From assembly GCA_011752475.1 (NCBI GenBank), contig CP048747.1, forward strand, positions 1 through 64,000: DNA of 64,000 bases, given 5' to 3'. Both the position numbers and the translations under genes were made by a program. The stretch comes from Buchnera aphidicola (Microlophium carnosum) (GTDB lineage Bacteria; Pseudomonadota; Gammaproteobacteria; Enterobacterales; Enterobacteriaceae). The notes below the pieces were generated by a model that saw nothing but the letters and a program-made list of their open reading frames with translations, did not search any database and was not told where the DNA came from. Below are positions 48,657-58,526 of this stretch, piece by piece; position 1 is the stretch's first letter; every line of letters begins with the position of its first letter.

Positions 48657-49715
48657 TTAATTATTTTTTAATTTAAAAATTTCTGATGATTGTACTTTTC
48701 CAATTGGTCCGATAAAGTCTATTTCTGGTTCTAGTAATATTCCAAACTTTTTAAAAATACATATATGTATTATTTTTGCTAGTTTTATAATATCTTGAGG
48801 AGTAGCATTGTTTTTATTAATTAATATCAATTTTTGTTTGTTATGAATACTTGCATCACCAATTTGAAGATTTTTAAAGTTATAATGTTCAATTAACCAA
48901 CCACCAGAAATTTTTACTAAATTATTTTTTTCAGGATAACTCGGAGTGTTATATAAAATCGCAAGTGTTTTTGCTTTTTCTTTTGTAACAATAGGGTTTT
49001 TAAAAAAACTACCAGCATTTCCAGTTTTTTTTGGATCAGGTAATTTTTTTATACGTATTTTACAGACTACATTAAAAATAGCATGTGCAGTTATATTTTT
49101 TAAGTTAATATAATTTTCTAATGAAGAAAATATAGTTGGACGCCATTTTTTTGATAGTTTAATTCCGACTCCAACAATAGCATATTTATGATGATATTGG
49201 TTTTTAAAAATGCTATTCCGATAAGAAAACTGGCAAAATTTGTTATGAATTCTTCTAATCGTATTACTTTTTAAAGATAATACGTCAACATACTGACATA
49301 TATCTTTAAATTCTAAACCATATGCACCAATATTTTGAATTGCTGCAGACCCTATACAACCTGGAATTAATGCTAAATTTTCTAATCCGAAAATACCTAA
49401 ATGCAAAGTTAATTTTACTAAATCATGCCATTTTTCTCCCGAAAAGATATGCAATAACCAAACATTTTTTTTTTCTAGTATTTTTATTCCTTTAATCCGA
49501 TTAATAATTACTATTCCTCTATAGTTTTCTAAAAATAATGTATTACTTCCTTCTCCTAAAATTATATAAGGAATATTAGATGATTGACATATTTTTGATA
49601 TATTAATAAGTGATTGAATTGATTTTATAAAAATAATTTTTTTTGCTGTCACATCTATTGCAAATGTGTTTAAATCTTTTAATGATTGATTAGTAAGATA
49701 TTTTATTTTACACAT
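48657..49715 (-). CDS. murB: UDP-N-acetylenolpyruvoylglucosamine reductase MurB
   Basis: MurB reduces enolpyruvyl-UDP-GlcNAc to UDP-MurNAc using NADPH and FAD, in peptidoglycan synthesis. The FAD-binding region has ILGEGSNTLF and LIPGCIGSAAIQNIGAYG. The catalytic serine is in GNAGSFFKNP, and the catalytic glutamate in LLEPEIDFIG near the C-terminus. The conserved FSYRNSIFK is also present. Length 352 residues (E. coli 342). birA and coaA, between murB and the tRNA cluster in E. coli, are gone. Confidence 0.95.
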   Translation of the reverse strand: MCKIKYLTNQSLKDLNTFAIDVTAKKIIFIKSIQSLINISKICQSSNIPYIILGEGSNTLFLENYRGIVIINRIKGIKILEKKNVWLLHIFSGEKWHDLVKLTLHLGIFGLENLALIPGCIGSAAIQNIGAYGLEFKDICQYVDVLSLKSNTIRRIHNKFCQFSYRNSIFKNQYHHKYAIVGVGIKLSKKWRPTIFSSLENYINLKNITAHAIFNVVCKIRIKKLPDPKKTGNAGSFFKNPIVTKEKAKTLAILYNTPSYPEKNNLVKISGGWLIEHYNFKNLQIGDASIHNKQKLILINKNNATPQDIIKLAKIIHICIFKKFGILLEPEIDFIGPIGKVQSSEIFKLKNN

Positions 49716-49819
49716 AAATTATCGAATAAAAATATTTTATTATAAAAAATAAATATGTTTTATTATATATAATAAAGTTTAATAGTTTTTAAATAAAATT
49801 ATTTTAATGGAGTTTTAAA

Positions 49820-50698
49820 ATGAATATGTTTGCTGAATACCATCAAGATATAATGAACCAGAAATTAGAAAATATTCGAAATAGTATACAGTGTTCTTTC
49901 GAATTTTTTCCACCTAAAAACGATTTTCTAGAAAAGAATTTATGGTCTTCAGTTAAACGTCTTAGTAAATTAAAACCAAAATTTTTTTCGGTGACCTATG
50001 GTGCAAATACTGGTGAACGTGAAAAAACGTATGATATTGTGAAGAAGATATATAAAAAAACAGGTGTTGTTACAGCCGCTCATTTAACTTGTGTTGATTC
50101 TACACCTATTGAATTAAAAAAAATCGCAGAGCATTATTGGAAGAATGGTATTAAAAGTATTGTTGCACTAAGAGGCGATACATTAGAAAAAAATTATAAA
50201 CATAATATGTATGCTCTAGATTTAGTGATTTTATTAAAAAAAATTGCTAATTTTGATATTTCTGTAGCTGCTTATCCTGAATTACATCCAGAATCAAAAA
50301 ATATTGAATCAGATCTCCTTAATTTAAAAAAAAAAATTGATGCAGGTGCAAATAGAGCGATTACACAGTTTTTTTTTAATATTGAAAGTTATTTACGTTT
50401 TCGAGAAAATTGCATTAAAAATAGAATAAATGTTGAAATCATACCTGGTATTTTGCCTGTTTGTAACTTTAAGCAATTGAAACGTTTTTCAAAGATGACT
50501 AATGTTAAAATTCCTCAATGGATGTCTGAAATATTTTATGGACTAGATAATGATATGGTTACACAACAAATTATAGGTTCTAGTATAGCAATAGATATGG
50601 TAAAAAAGTTATCTTTTGAAGGAGTAAAAAATTTTCATTTTTACACTTTAAATCAATCTGATATTGCTTATTCTATTTGTCATATTTTAGGTTTATAA
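49820..50698 (+). CDS. metF: 5,10-methylenetetrahydrofolate reductase
   Basis: MetF makes 5-methyltetrahydrofolate, the methyl donor for MetE in this window. FAD-binding and catalytic segments match E. coli closely: CSFEFFPPKN with the catalytic glutamate, FFSVTYGANTGER, HLTCVD, IVALRGDT, ISVAAYPELHPES and ANRAITQFFF. Length 292 residues (E. coli 296). An A11 run at 50336-50346 lies in frame. The gene is directly followed by decayed argE on the other strand, whose old stop overlaps the end of metF. Confidence 0.96.
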   Translation: MNMFAEYHQDIMNQKLENIRNSIQCSFEFFPPKNDFLEKNLWSSVKRLSKLKPKFFSVTYGANTGEREKTYDIVKKIYKKTGVVTAAHLTCVDSTPIELKKIAEHYWKNGIKSIVALRGDTLEKNYKHNMYALDLVILLKKIANFDISVAAYPELHPESKNIESDLLNLKKKIDAGANRAITQFFFNIESYLRFRENCIKNRINVEIIPGILPVCNFKQLKRFSKMTNVKIPQWMSEIFYGLDNDMVTQQIIGSSIAIDMVKKLSFEGVKNFHFYTLNQSDIAYSICHILGL

Positions 50699-51829
50699 AA
50701 ATTTTAATTTAAAATAACATTTATTGATAATTTTTTTAGTAGGTACAATAAAAGAAGAGTCTAAATATTCATCTGTTTGATATACTTATTTAACACAACC
50801 TGATTCTAGTATCAAGGCGGGTGCAATTTTTTGAAAAACGGTGCTTCAGTACAGTAATTTACTGTTTACTCTTTAATTAAAATGATGTTTCTACTGTTTA
50901 AAAAATATTATTTTTATAAAATCATTTATATTCCGGAACAGAAGAAGGAATTCTTTTTATCAAAATACGATAGGCTCATTTTTTTATAATTAATGCTAAT
51001 TTTTTTTAATTAAAATTTCAATTTTTATTAAAGTCAGTCCTTTTTTAAGTTGTACTTCAAGATTTAATATACATAAAAAACAAATTCGATTTATTGTACT
51101 ACCTTTATGTATAAAAGATAAGTTCATAGTTAGAGATGAAATGGAAAAAAGGTTAGTATTTCTTTTTTAAACACTTCTTTAAAAGTAATAAATACTGCAT
51201 AACATCATACATAATTTCAACACTATTAATACCATGATTAAGATTACTAGAATGTCCAGTATTTCCAATAACTTCAATTGAATAGGATATATCTCCTTTA
51301 TCTACATTGATTAATTTTAAAGATATGGGTTCGATAAATATTATATATTTTTTTTAATATTAGTAGATTTTATGAAATGTTTAATTGCAGAAATATCTGT
51401 TTCTTCATTAGCAGTAGTCAGAATACAAATTGGTTTAGTTAGTTTTTTATCTTTATAGAAAATATTACATCTAATATGAAAGCAAAAAAACCTTTCATAT
51501 GTATTATTCTTAATTCATATAATCTATTATTAGATTTAGTGAATGTGAAAAGATTTTTTTTTATGTATTTTCATTGAAATTAAAACTGTATCTACATGTC
51601 CAGATCATAGCAGTCCTGCACTTCTTGAACTAATATAAGCTATCATGTTGAACTTATTAGTATGTAAAACTTGATAAGTTTTTATTGAAAAATTTAAATC
51701 GGAAAAATAATTAGATAATAAATCAATCAAGTTTTTATTGTTTTGATCAAGAAAGTGATTATCGCTGCTAATTGTAGGAATTTTTATTAGTGATTTATAA
51801 ATTTCAATCGAATTAGGTATTTTTCTCAT
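50693..51829 (-). pseudogene. argE: Decayed argE (acetylornithine deacetylase)
   Basis: The minus strand from the ATG at 51829 reads SIEIYKSLIKIPTISSDNHF and KFNMIAYISSRSAGLL, matching the E. coli ArgE N-terminus. An in-frame TGA at 51605-51607 then breaks it just before SGHVDTV, the remnant of the zinc-binding GHTDTV motif. Downstream the frame is lost repeatedly, but VNYCTEAPFF (50885-50855 region) and VYQTDEYLDSSFIVPTKKII still match the family's C-terminus. ArgE would convert N-acetylornithine to ornithine. The neighbours metF and argC match the E. coli argE context; ppc is missing. Confidence 0.93.
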
Positions 51830-51990
51830 TATAAACTTTTTAAGTACATATTTTATTAAATATTTAAAATATTTTATTCATAAATAAATAATTGATTAAT
51901 ACATTGATAATATAAAATATGCTTTTTATAACATATATATATTATGGTATGTACAAATAGCAGTTTTTTTATTCACGGTTTATTAATTTT

Positions 51991-52990
51991 ATGCTAAATG
52001 TATAATTGTTGGTGGTAGTAGATATACTAGTACAGAATTAGTGAACTATATAAATCTTCATACGTTTTCTCACATAAAAAAATATTTATCTCAAATAATA
52101 GTTTAAATATAAGTAAGTTATTTTTAAATGTTTATTAACAATTCAAAAATATTATAGATCTATGGTTTGAAGCTATAAGAGATACTACTTTAATTGAAAA
52201 GAATATCGATTCTGTTTTTTATCGAAAAATTATTATGTTAGTTATTCTCTTGTTTCTTATTTTTTATCTTCTGGTTATATTTTGTTTGATTTTTTCTCCT
52301 GCTTATAGATTAAAAAAAGTATACTATACTTAGATTATTATATATTCGTTTATCAAAATAAAGAATTTTTAAAAAAATTTATTTATGCTTAGCAGAATAA
52401 AAAAAAAGAAATAAAGTCAATTAATTTAATTGCAGTTCCTGAACGTCATGCAACTTATATTCAATTAGCATTGAAACCTATTATCGAAGAAAATATTATT
52501 TGCAACACGAATATGCCAATTATTAATGCTATTAATGATATGAGTGGCGCTAGAAGAAAACTTAGTTTAAAAATAGTTTTTATGCAGTAAGTTTGCAACT
52601 ATATAACATTTTTACTGCTCGTCATACTCTTGAAATTATAGAATAATAAGATATTCTAATAATTTGTATTCTGTATTTAGATTCTTTTTCTCGGGGGAAT
52701 AATTACTACAATTACATGTAAATAAAAAGACTAGTACTAGATTAGTAGCTATATATAATATTTTTGATAAATTTTATAAGAATAAATCCTTAATTCGTAT
52801 ATATAAAAAATATTTAACAAGTATTAAATTAGTTGAAAAACCGCCATGTTTTGATATTGTTCTTTTGATAAAAGATAACTATATAGTAATTGTGAGAGAA
52901 GAAGATAATTTATTAAAGAGCGCAGTTGCTTAGGCGATACAGTGTTTTAATATTCATTTTGGTTTTGCTGAAATAGAATCAATTATTTAA
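51991..52990 (+). pseudogene. argC: Decayed argC (N-acetyl-gamma-glutamyl-phosphate reductase)
   Basis: The start MLNV at 51991 runs into TAA at 52003-52005; one base later the frame reads IVGGSRYTSTELVNYINLH, matching ArgC IVGASGYAGAELVTYVNRH. LIAVPERHATYIQLALKPII matches LIAVPGCYPTAAQLALKPLI, with the catalytic cysteine changed to arginine (CGT, 52444-52446). PIINAINDMSGARRK and, at the end, [29 protein letters not shown] also match. Multiple stops and shifts are present. ArgC reduces the product of ArgB. The argC stop is 20 bases before argB. Confidence 0.94.
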
Positions 52991-53010
52991 TTAATAATGG
53001 GGCATTTATA

Positions 53011-53784
53011 ATGAATCCTTTAGTTATTAAATTAGGTGGAGTTTTATTAGAAAGTGATAATGCTATGATGCGTTTATTTAAATCTTTAGTAGATTATCAA
53101 AAATCTTATAAACGTCATGTATTAGTAATACATGGAGGAGGTCGTTTAATTGATGATTTAATGAAAAAGCTTTCTCTACCAGTTAAAAAGAAAAATGGTT
53201 TACGTATTACTCCATCTGAACATATTAATGTTATCACAGGTGCATTAGCTGGAACTGTTAACAAAACTTTACTTGCCTGGGCATTAAAATATAATATAAA
53301 TGCTGTTGGGTTATGTTTAGCAGATGGGAATAGTGTTAATGTAGAAAAGTTAGATCAAGATTTAGGTCATGTTGGTAAAGCATTGCCAGGATCACCATTA
53401 TTTTTAAAAAAACTTTGCGAAGAAAGCATTTTACCAATTATTAGTTCTATAGGAATTACTAATGATGGTTTATTGATGAATGTCAATGCTGATTTAGCAG
53501 CCACAGCTTTAGCAACTACTTTACAGGCAAATTTGATTTTATTATCTGACATAAGTGCAATATTGGATGGAAAAGGACAAAGAATTACAGAGATTAATAG
53601 TATTCAAGCTCAACGATTAATTTCTCAAGGAATTATTACTAATGGTATGATTGTCAAAGTGAATGCAGCTTTAGAAGCTGCGCGAGTTTTACGCCGTCCT
53701 GTGGATATAGCAAGTTGGCAAAATACAGAAGAATTAAAATTGTTATTTAATGGCGTAAATGTTGGTACTCGAGTGTTCATGTAA
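53011..53784 (+). CDS. argB: Acetylglutamate kinase
   Basis: ArgB phosphorylates N-acetylglutamate, the second step of ornithine synthesis. The ATP-binding lysine is in [11 protein letters not shown], followed by [36 protein letters not shown] and the [12 protein letters not shown] segment with its catalytic aspartate/lysine partner region. Length 257 residues (E. coli 258), with no lesion. Its product can no longer be used by an ArgC from this locus, so its retention is puzzling. It has a GGGG-rich ribosome-binding site. Confidence 0.95.
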   Translation: MNPLVIKLGGVLLESDNAMMRLFKSLVDYQKSYKRHVLVIHGGGRLIDDLMKKLSLPVKKKNGLRITPSEHINVITGALAGTVNKTLLAWALKYNINAVGLCLADGNSVNVEKLDQDLGHVGKALPGSPLFLKKLCEESILPIISSIGITNDGLLMNVNADLAATALATTLQANLILLSDISAILDGKGQRITEINSIQAQRLISQGIITNGMIVKVNAALEAARVLRRPVDIASWQNTEELKLLFNGVNVGTRVFM

Positions 53785-53813
53785 TTTTACTATAAATATA
53801 GTAGGTTGAAAAA

Positions 53814-55025
53814 ATGATTAGGAAAAAAAACAAGAAAGTTGTTCTAGCATATTCTGGTGGTTTAGATACTTCAGCAATTATTCCATGGCTTAAAGAAAAT
53901 TATAATTTTGAAGTTATTGCTTTTGTAGCTGATATAGGACAATCTAAAAAAGATTTAAATGGAATTGAAAAAAAATCATTAGATTCTGGTGCATCTAGCT
54001 GTCATGTTTTTGATTTAAAAGAAGAATTTATAGAAAATTATGTCTATCCTGTTTTAAAAACTGGTGCTTTATATGAAGGAAGTTATTTATTAGGAACAGC
54101 AATAGCTCGACCTATTATTGCAAAAAAACAAGTAGAACTTGCATTAAATATTGGTGCGCATTCATTATGTCATGGTGCGACTGGAAAAGGAAATGATCAA
54201 GTTCGGTTTGAAATGGCTTATGCAGCATTAGCTCCAGATTTAAATGTAATCGCACCATGGCGAGAATGGAATCTGAATTCAAGAGAATCATTATTAAAAT
54301 ATTTAGAAGAAAGAAACATTCCGATAACAGCAACATTAGAAAAAATATATAGTAAAGATGAAAATTCTTGGCATATTTCAACAGAAGGAGGTTTACTCGA
54401 AAATCCTTGGAATCAACCTAATAAAGACTGTTGGAGTTGGACAGTAGATCCAGAAGATGCTCCTGAAGAACCTGAATATATTTCATTGATATTAAAGGAA
54501 GGTTGCGTAGTATCTGTTAATGGTAAACGATTAAATCCATTAAAATGTGTAGAAGAATTAAATAATGTAGGCTCTAAACACGGAATTGGTAGAATTGATA
54601 TTATTGAAAATAGATTAATTGGAATGAAATCTAGAGGATGTTATGAAACACCTGGGGGTACGATTATTACAACAGCTATAAAAGCAATTGCACAATTAGT
54701 ATTTGATCGTGAAAGTTTTCAATGGAGAGAAAAAATAGGTCTAGAAATGTCTTCTATTGTTTATGATGGACGCTGGTTTTCTCCAACACGAAAATCTTTA
54801 CAAGCTGCTGCTGATTCATTATCGTCTGAAATAAGTGGAGAAGTTATATTAAAATTATATAAAGGTAGTGTAATAGCAGTGCAAAAAAATTCTCCTAATT
54901 CATTATATTCAGAAGAATATGCTACTTTTAGTAAAGATGAAGTTTATAAACAATCTGATGCCAATGGATTTATTCGTCTTTTTTCTCTTTCTTCAAGAAT
55001 ACGTGCGAAAAATCAATTAAAATAG
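53814..55025 (+). CDS. argG: Argininosuccinate synthase
   Basis: ArgG joins citrulline and aspartate with ATP. The N-terminal PP-loop is [16 protein letters not shown], followed by the conserved [14 protein letters not shown] and the [10 protein letters not shown] segment. Length 403 residues. The sequence belongs to the common bacterial type with [12 protein letters not shown], unlike E. coli ArgG, which is longer (447) and divergent. The gene sits between argB and argH (argCBGH order). It is intact. Confidence 0.96.
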   Translation: MIRKKNKKVVLAYSGGLDTSAIIPWLKENYNFEVIAFVADIGQSKKDLNGIEKKSLDSGASSCHVFDLKEEFIENYVYPVLKTGALYEGSYLLGTAIARPIIAKKQVELALNIGAHSLCHGATGKGNDQVRFEMAYAALAPDLNVIAPWREWNLNSRESLLKYLEERNIPITATLEKIYSKDENSWHISTEGGLLENPWNQPNKDCWSWTVDPEDAPEEPEYISLILKEGCVVSVNGKRLNPLKCVEELNNVGSKHGIGRIDIIENRLIGMKSRGCYETPGGTIITTAIKAIAQLVFDRESFQWREKIGLEMSSIVYDGRWFSPTRKSLQAAADSLSSEISGEVILKLYKGSVIAVQKNSPNSLYSEEYATFSKDEVYKQSDANGFIRLFSLSSRIRAKNQLK

Positions 55026-55103
55026 TTTTTGAAATGTTTTGCAATATATTTTTAACAAATTAAATTTAATTTTCTTTTTTCAGTTTTTTTATCGAGAAGA
55101 CAT

Positions 55104-56483
55104 ATGGCACTTTGGGGTGGACGATTCATTAATGAATCGCATGAACTATTTAAAGAATTTAATCAATCTTTATCGTTTGATTATATATTAGCAGAAGAAG
55201 ACATAATTTCTTCCATAGCTTGGTCTAAAACTTTAATGAAGAGTAGTATTATTACTCAAAAAGAACAAATAATAATAGAATCTGCACTTCTTGAATTGCT
55301 GACTGAAATTAAAGATCGTACTCAAAATATTCTTACAAGTAATTGCGAAGACATTCATAGTTGGGTAGAAGAACATCTTGTTAATAAAATTGGAAAATTA
55401 GGTAAAAAATTACATACTGGTCGAAGTAGAAACGATCAGATTACAACCGATTTAAAATTATGGTGTAGAAATAGAATCAATCTTTTATTAGAAAATCTTA
55501 TTCAGTTGCAAAAAAATTTTATTTTAATCGCTGAATCTAATCATGATATTATTATGCCAGGATATACGCATCTACAACGAGCTCAACCTATTACTTTTTC
55601 TTATTGGTGTTTAGCCTATGTTGAAATGTTAAGACGAGATGTTAGTCGTTTAGAAGATGTTTTAAAACGACTAAATACAAGTCCTCTTGGATCTGGTGCT
55701 CTTTCTGGAACGGCATGGAAAATTGATCGCGAAGCACTTGCTTTATCCATGGATTTCAATTCTGCAACAAATAATGCACTTGACAGTGTTTCTGATCGAG
55801 ATTATGTTGTTGAATTATTGTCATCTGCATCAATTAGCATGATGCATTTATCAAGATTTTCTGAAGATATGATTTTTTTTAATTCTGGCGAAGCTAATTT
55901 CATTGAATTATCTGATTTGATTACATCAGGATCATCATTAATGCCTCAAAAAAAAAACCCAGATGCATTAGAACTTATTCGTGCTAAATGTGGTCGTGTT
56001 CATGGTTCATTAATTTCCATTTTAATTGTATTAAAATCTCTTCCTTTATCTTATAATAAAGACATGCAAGAGGATAAAGAAGGTTTATTTGATGCAATAA
56101 AAACCTGGAATGATTGTTTATGTATAGCAATATTAATTTTAAAAAATATTAAAATAAAAAATCAATCATGTCGAAAAGCTGCAGAAGAAGGATATTCTAA
56201 TGCCACAGAAATTGCGGATTATTTAGTAAAAAAAGGACTTACTTTTCGTGAATCACATAATATATCTGGTCAATTAGTTCTTAGAGCAATTAGTGAAAAA
56301 AAATCTTTAAATAATTTAGAATTGTCTACATTTCAAATGTACAGCCATCTTATTGAAGAAGATATATACGAGCATATTACTTTAGAATCTTGTCTTGAAA
56401 AAAGGGTATCTAAAGGTGGAGTAGCACCATGTCAAGTGTATAAAGAAATTATAAAAGCAAAAAAAAGATTAGGTATTTTTTAA
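55104..56483 (+). CDS. argH: Argininosuccinate lyase
   Basis: ArgH splits argininosuccinate into arginine and fumarate. The fumarase/aspartase superfamily signature [12 protein letters not shown] contains the mobile catalytic loop, and HTGRSRNDQ and [11 protein letters not shown] are further active-site motifs. Length 459 residues (E. coli 457). An in-frame A10 tract at 55948-55957 encodes part of the signature itself. It ends the arginine cluster, followed by a small hairpin. Confidence 0.97.
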   Translation: MALWGGRFINESHELFKEFNQSLSFDYILAEEDIISSIAWSKTLMKSSIITQKEQIIIESALLELLTEIKDRTQNILTSNCEDIHSWVEEHLVNKIGKLGKKLHTGRSRNDQITTDLKLWCRNRINLLLENLIQLQKNFILIAESNHDIIMPGYTHLQRAQPITFSYWCLAYVEMLRRDVSRLEDVLKRLNTSPLGSGALSGTAWKIDREALALSMDFNSATNNALDSVSDRDYVVELLSSASISMMHLSRFSEDMIFFNSGEANFIELSDLITSGSSLMPQKKNPDALELIRAKCGRVHGSLISILIVLKSLPLSYNKDMQEDKEGLFDAIKTWNDCLCIAILILKNIKIKNQSCRKAAEEGYSNATEIADYLVKKGLTFRESHNISGQLVLRAISEKKSLNNLELSTFQMYSHLIEEDIYEHITLESCLEKRVSKGGVAPCQVYKEIIKAKKRLGIF

Positions 56484-56523
56484 TATATTCACATTTATAC
56501 AAAATCTTTATATTTATTAACTG

Positions 56524-56547
56524 GCATTTAAGAAGTTATTTAAATGC
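56524..56547. terminator. Hairpin after argH
   Basis: GCATTTAA (56524-56531) and TTAAATGC (56540-56547) make a perfect 8-bp stem with an 8-base loop, 41 bases after the argH stop. It may end the arg operon or protect its 3' end. Confidence 0.35.
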
Positions 56548-56585
56548 TAAGTTAATAAATTTATAAAATATAGGAAATATAATTT

Positions 56586-57020
56586 ATGCAAGATGCAGTA
56601 TTTTTTATTAGGGAACATACTATACTTATTAGTATATGGTTTTTCTTTCTTATTGGAGTATTTTTTTTTATAGCTAAAAATATATTTTTACAATCTAAAA
56701 CAATTAATAATTTTCAAGCAATAAAGTTAATAAATCAGGATAAAGCTATTGTCATTGATACTCGTTCTCCAGAATTTTTTCAAGAAGGTCATATTATTAA
56801 TTCTATCAATATTCCATTAAAAAATATTCTTTTAGGAGAGATGAAGGAAATACAAACATATAAACTTTCCCCTATTATTCTTGTTTTAAATGAAACATAT
56901 AAAGGTAACATATGTATTAAACAATTTTTTAAACAGGGATTTAAGTATGTTTATATTTTAAAAAATGGTATATATTATTGGAATACAGATCATCTTCCTC
57001 TTATTATTAAAGATAAATGA
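56586..57020 (+). CDS. yibN: Membrane-anchored rhodanese-like protein YibN
   Basis: The protein has one N-terminal transmembrane helix (residues about 12-33) and a rhodanese-like domain. Conserved features are AIVIDTRSPEFFQEGHIINSINIPL and a downstream cysteine in the active-site loop region (GNICIKQF). It aligns with E. coli YibN over its full length (144 versus 143 residues), and both neighbours (argH cluster aside) match: yibN-grxC-secB in E. coli, with grxC lost here. The precise role is not settled; rhodaneses handle sulfane sulfur. Confidence 0.9.
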   Translation: MQDAVFFIREHTILISIWFFFLIGVFFFIAKNIFLQSKTINNFQAIKLINQDKAIVIDTRSPEFFQEGHIINSINIPLKNILLGEMKEIQTYKLSPIILVLNETYKGNICIKQFFKQGFKYVYILKNGIYYWNTDHLPLIIKDK

Positions 57021-57107
57021 TTTAGAAAAGTAAAAAATAATTTTTAATAAATTAATATAATTAAAAAAATATCAACTTATATATATATTATTTTTTTTGG
57101 ATAGCTT

Positions 57108-57554
57108 ATGTCAGAAGAAAAAAAAAAACAAGAATCTTTTGAAATTCAACGTATTTATATAAAAGACGCTTCTTTTGAAGCACCAAATACACCAAATATT
57201 TTTCATATTGATTGGGCTCCTAATATTCAATTTAATTTAAATACTACTGCTAAAAAAATAGAAAAAAATCTTTTTGAAATCATTTTAAAAGTAAGAGTGA
57301 CAGTAAAAATTAAAGAAGAATTAGTATTTTTATGTGATATAGATCAAGCTGGTATTTTTTTTATTGCGAATTTAAATGAAAAAAGATTAAGTCACTGTTT
57401 GTATTCTTACTGTCCAAATATTTTATTTCCTTATGCTCGTTCGTGTATATCTAGTTTGATATCTCATGGTAGTTTCCCTCAGATGAATCTTGTACCTATT
57501 AACTTTGATGCTCTTTATCATGATTATATTGAATCAAAAAAAAAGAAAAAATAA
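57108..57554 (+). CDS. secB: Protein-export chaperone SecB
   Basis: SecB keeps preproteins unfolded and delivers them to SecA. The match covers FEIQRIYIKDASFEAPNTPNIF, the DIDQAGIFFI region and LFPYARSCISSLISHGSFPQMNLVPINFDALY. Length 148 residues (E. coli 155). An A11 tract at 57118-57128 lies right after the start, in frame. gpsA, normally between secB and cysE, is missing, and the decayed cysE follows. Confidence 0.94.
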   Translation: MSEEKKKQESFEIQRIYIKDASFEAPNTPNIFHIDWAPNIQFNLNTTAKKIEKNLFEIILKVRVTVKIKEELVFLCDIDQAGIFFIANLNEKRLSHCLYSYCPNILFPYARSCISSLISHGSFPQMNLVPINFDALYHDYIESKKKKK

Positions 57555-57600
57555 AAAATGCATTATAAATAAACTAATTTTTTTTCATAAAAAGAAAAAA

Positions 57601-58399
57601 ATTATTTGTGTTTTAGAAATATCAAGAATATGGAGTAAAATACTCTATGAATTGTCTTCTTCATTAAAAAAAGCACTAATTTTATTAGATTTTTATCAAA
57701 GGAATATTTTATAACATTAAACATTGATTATTTCTTTAAGTTATATTTTATCAAATAAATTATCAACATCCATTATTTTGGACGAAAAATTCAAAGTATA
57801 TTTGATGAAATATATTTAAATAATCCTTTAATATGAAATTTTATAGTACGAGATATCGAAGCTGTATTAAAAAAGGAACCCGCAGTAAATGATTATTTAA
57901 CACCTTTACTTGATTTAAAAATCTTTCATGCATTAGAAGCTTATAGAATAATCCATTATCTTTGTTAAATAAAAAAAATCGTCATTTATGTATTTACAGA
58001 GTAGAATATCTTCTGAATTTTCAGTTGATATTCATCCAGATGCGTATATTAGTGCTGGTATAATGCTTGATCATGCAACTGGTATTGTTATTAGGGAAAA
58101 ATTTATTATAGAAGATGATATTTGAATTTTTCATTCAGTTGCTTCAGGGGGTACTAGTAAGAACTCCGGTAAAAAAATAGACATCCTACTATTCGAAACA
58201 AAGTTATTATAGGGGATAGAGCAAAAATTCTAGGAAATATTGAAGTAGGGATAAGAGCAAAAATAGGTGCAGGTTGCAATAGTGTTAAAAAAATGTTTCT
58301 TTATATGTGACGGTTGTTGTAGTGCTAGAAAAAATTGCACATCAATCAGATAGTAAAAAAATATTTTTCTCGGGAGAAAAAATTGTTTACATTTTATAA
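57601..58399 (+). pseudogene. cysE: Decayed cysE (serine O-acetyltransferase)
   Basis: In one frame the region reads CVLEISRIWSKILYEL, then stops replacing two residues, then LIISLSYILSNKLSTSII, matching the E. coli CysE N-terminus (SALSYMLANKLSSPIM). After a shift, VRDIEAVLKKEPAVNDYLTPLLDLKIFHALEAYRI is unmistakable. FSVDIHPDAYISAGIMLDHATGIVI follows, then TGA at 58123-58125. The hexapeptide region NRHPTIRNKVIIGDRAKILGNIEVG still matches in another frame. No start codon is preserved. CysE makes O-acetylserine, the precursor for cysteine. Confidence 0.94.
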
Positions 58400-58459
58400 A
58401 TAGATTTTTTACTATGAAATAGTATTTAGTTTATATAAAATAAAAACTTCTGTTTTGTT

Positions 58460-58484
58460 AAAAAAAATTATAGTAGGTATACTA
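58460..58484 (-). terminator. Weak hairpin with T run after rpoD
   Basis: On the minus strand TAGTA and TACTA (58484-58471) form a 5-bp stem with loop TACC, followed by TAATTTTTTTT. It lies 43 bases past the rpoD stop. The stem is short, so this is a tentative intrinsic terminator. Confidence 0.35.
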
Positions 58485-58526
58485 ATATTAGTACAGAAGC
58501 TTTATTTTATATTTAATTCTTCTATT

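Noticed and set aside
51830..51990. ARG box (ArgR operator) between argE and argC
   Set aside because: An ATTCAT half-site at 51877 exists, but no convincing 18-base palindrome; AT-rich chance match.
57490..57714. A separate small protein overlapping the 3' end of secB
   Set aside because: The open frame is the start of the decayed cysE fused by chance to an upstream out-of-frame secB stretch.
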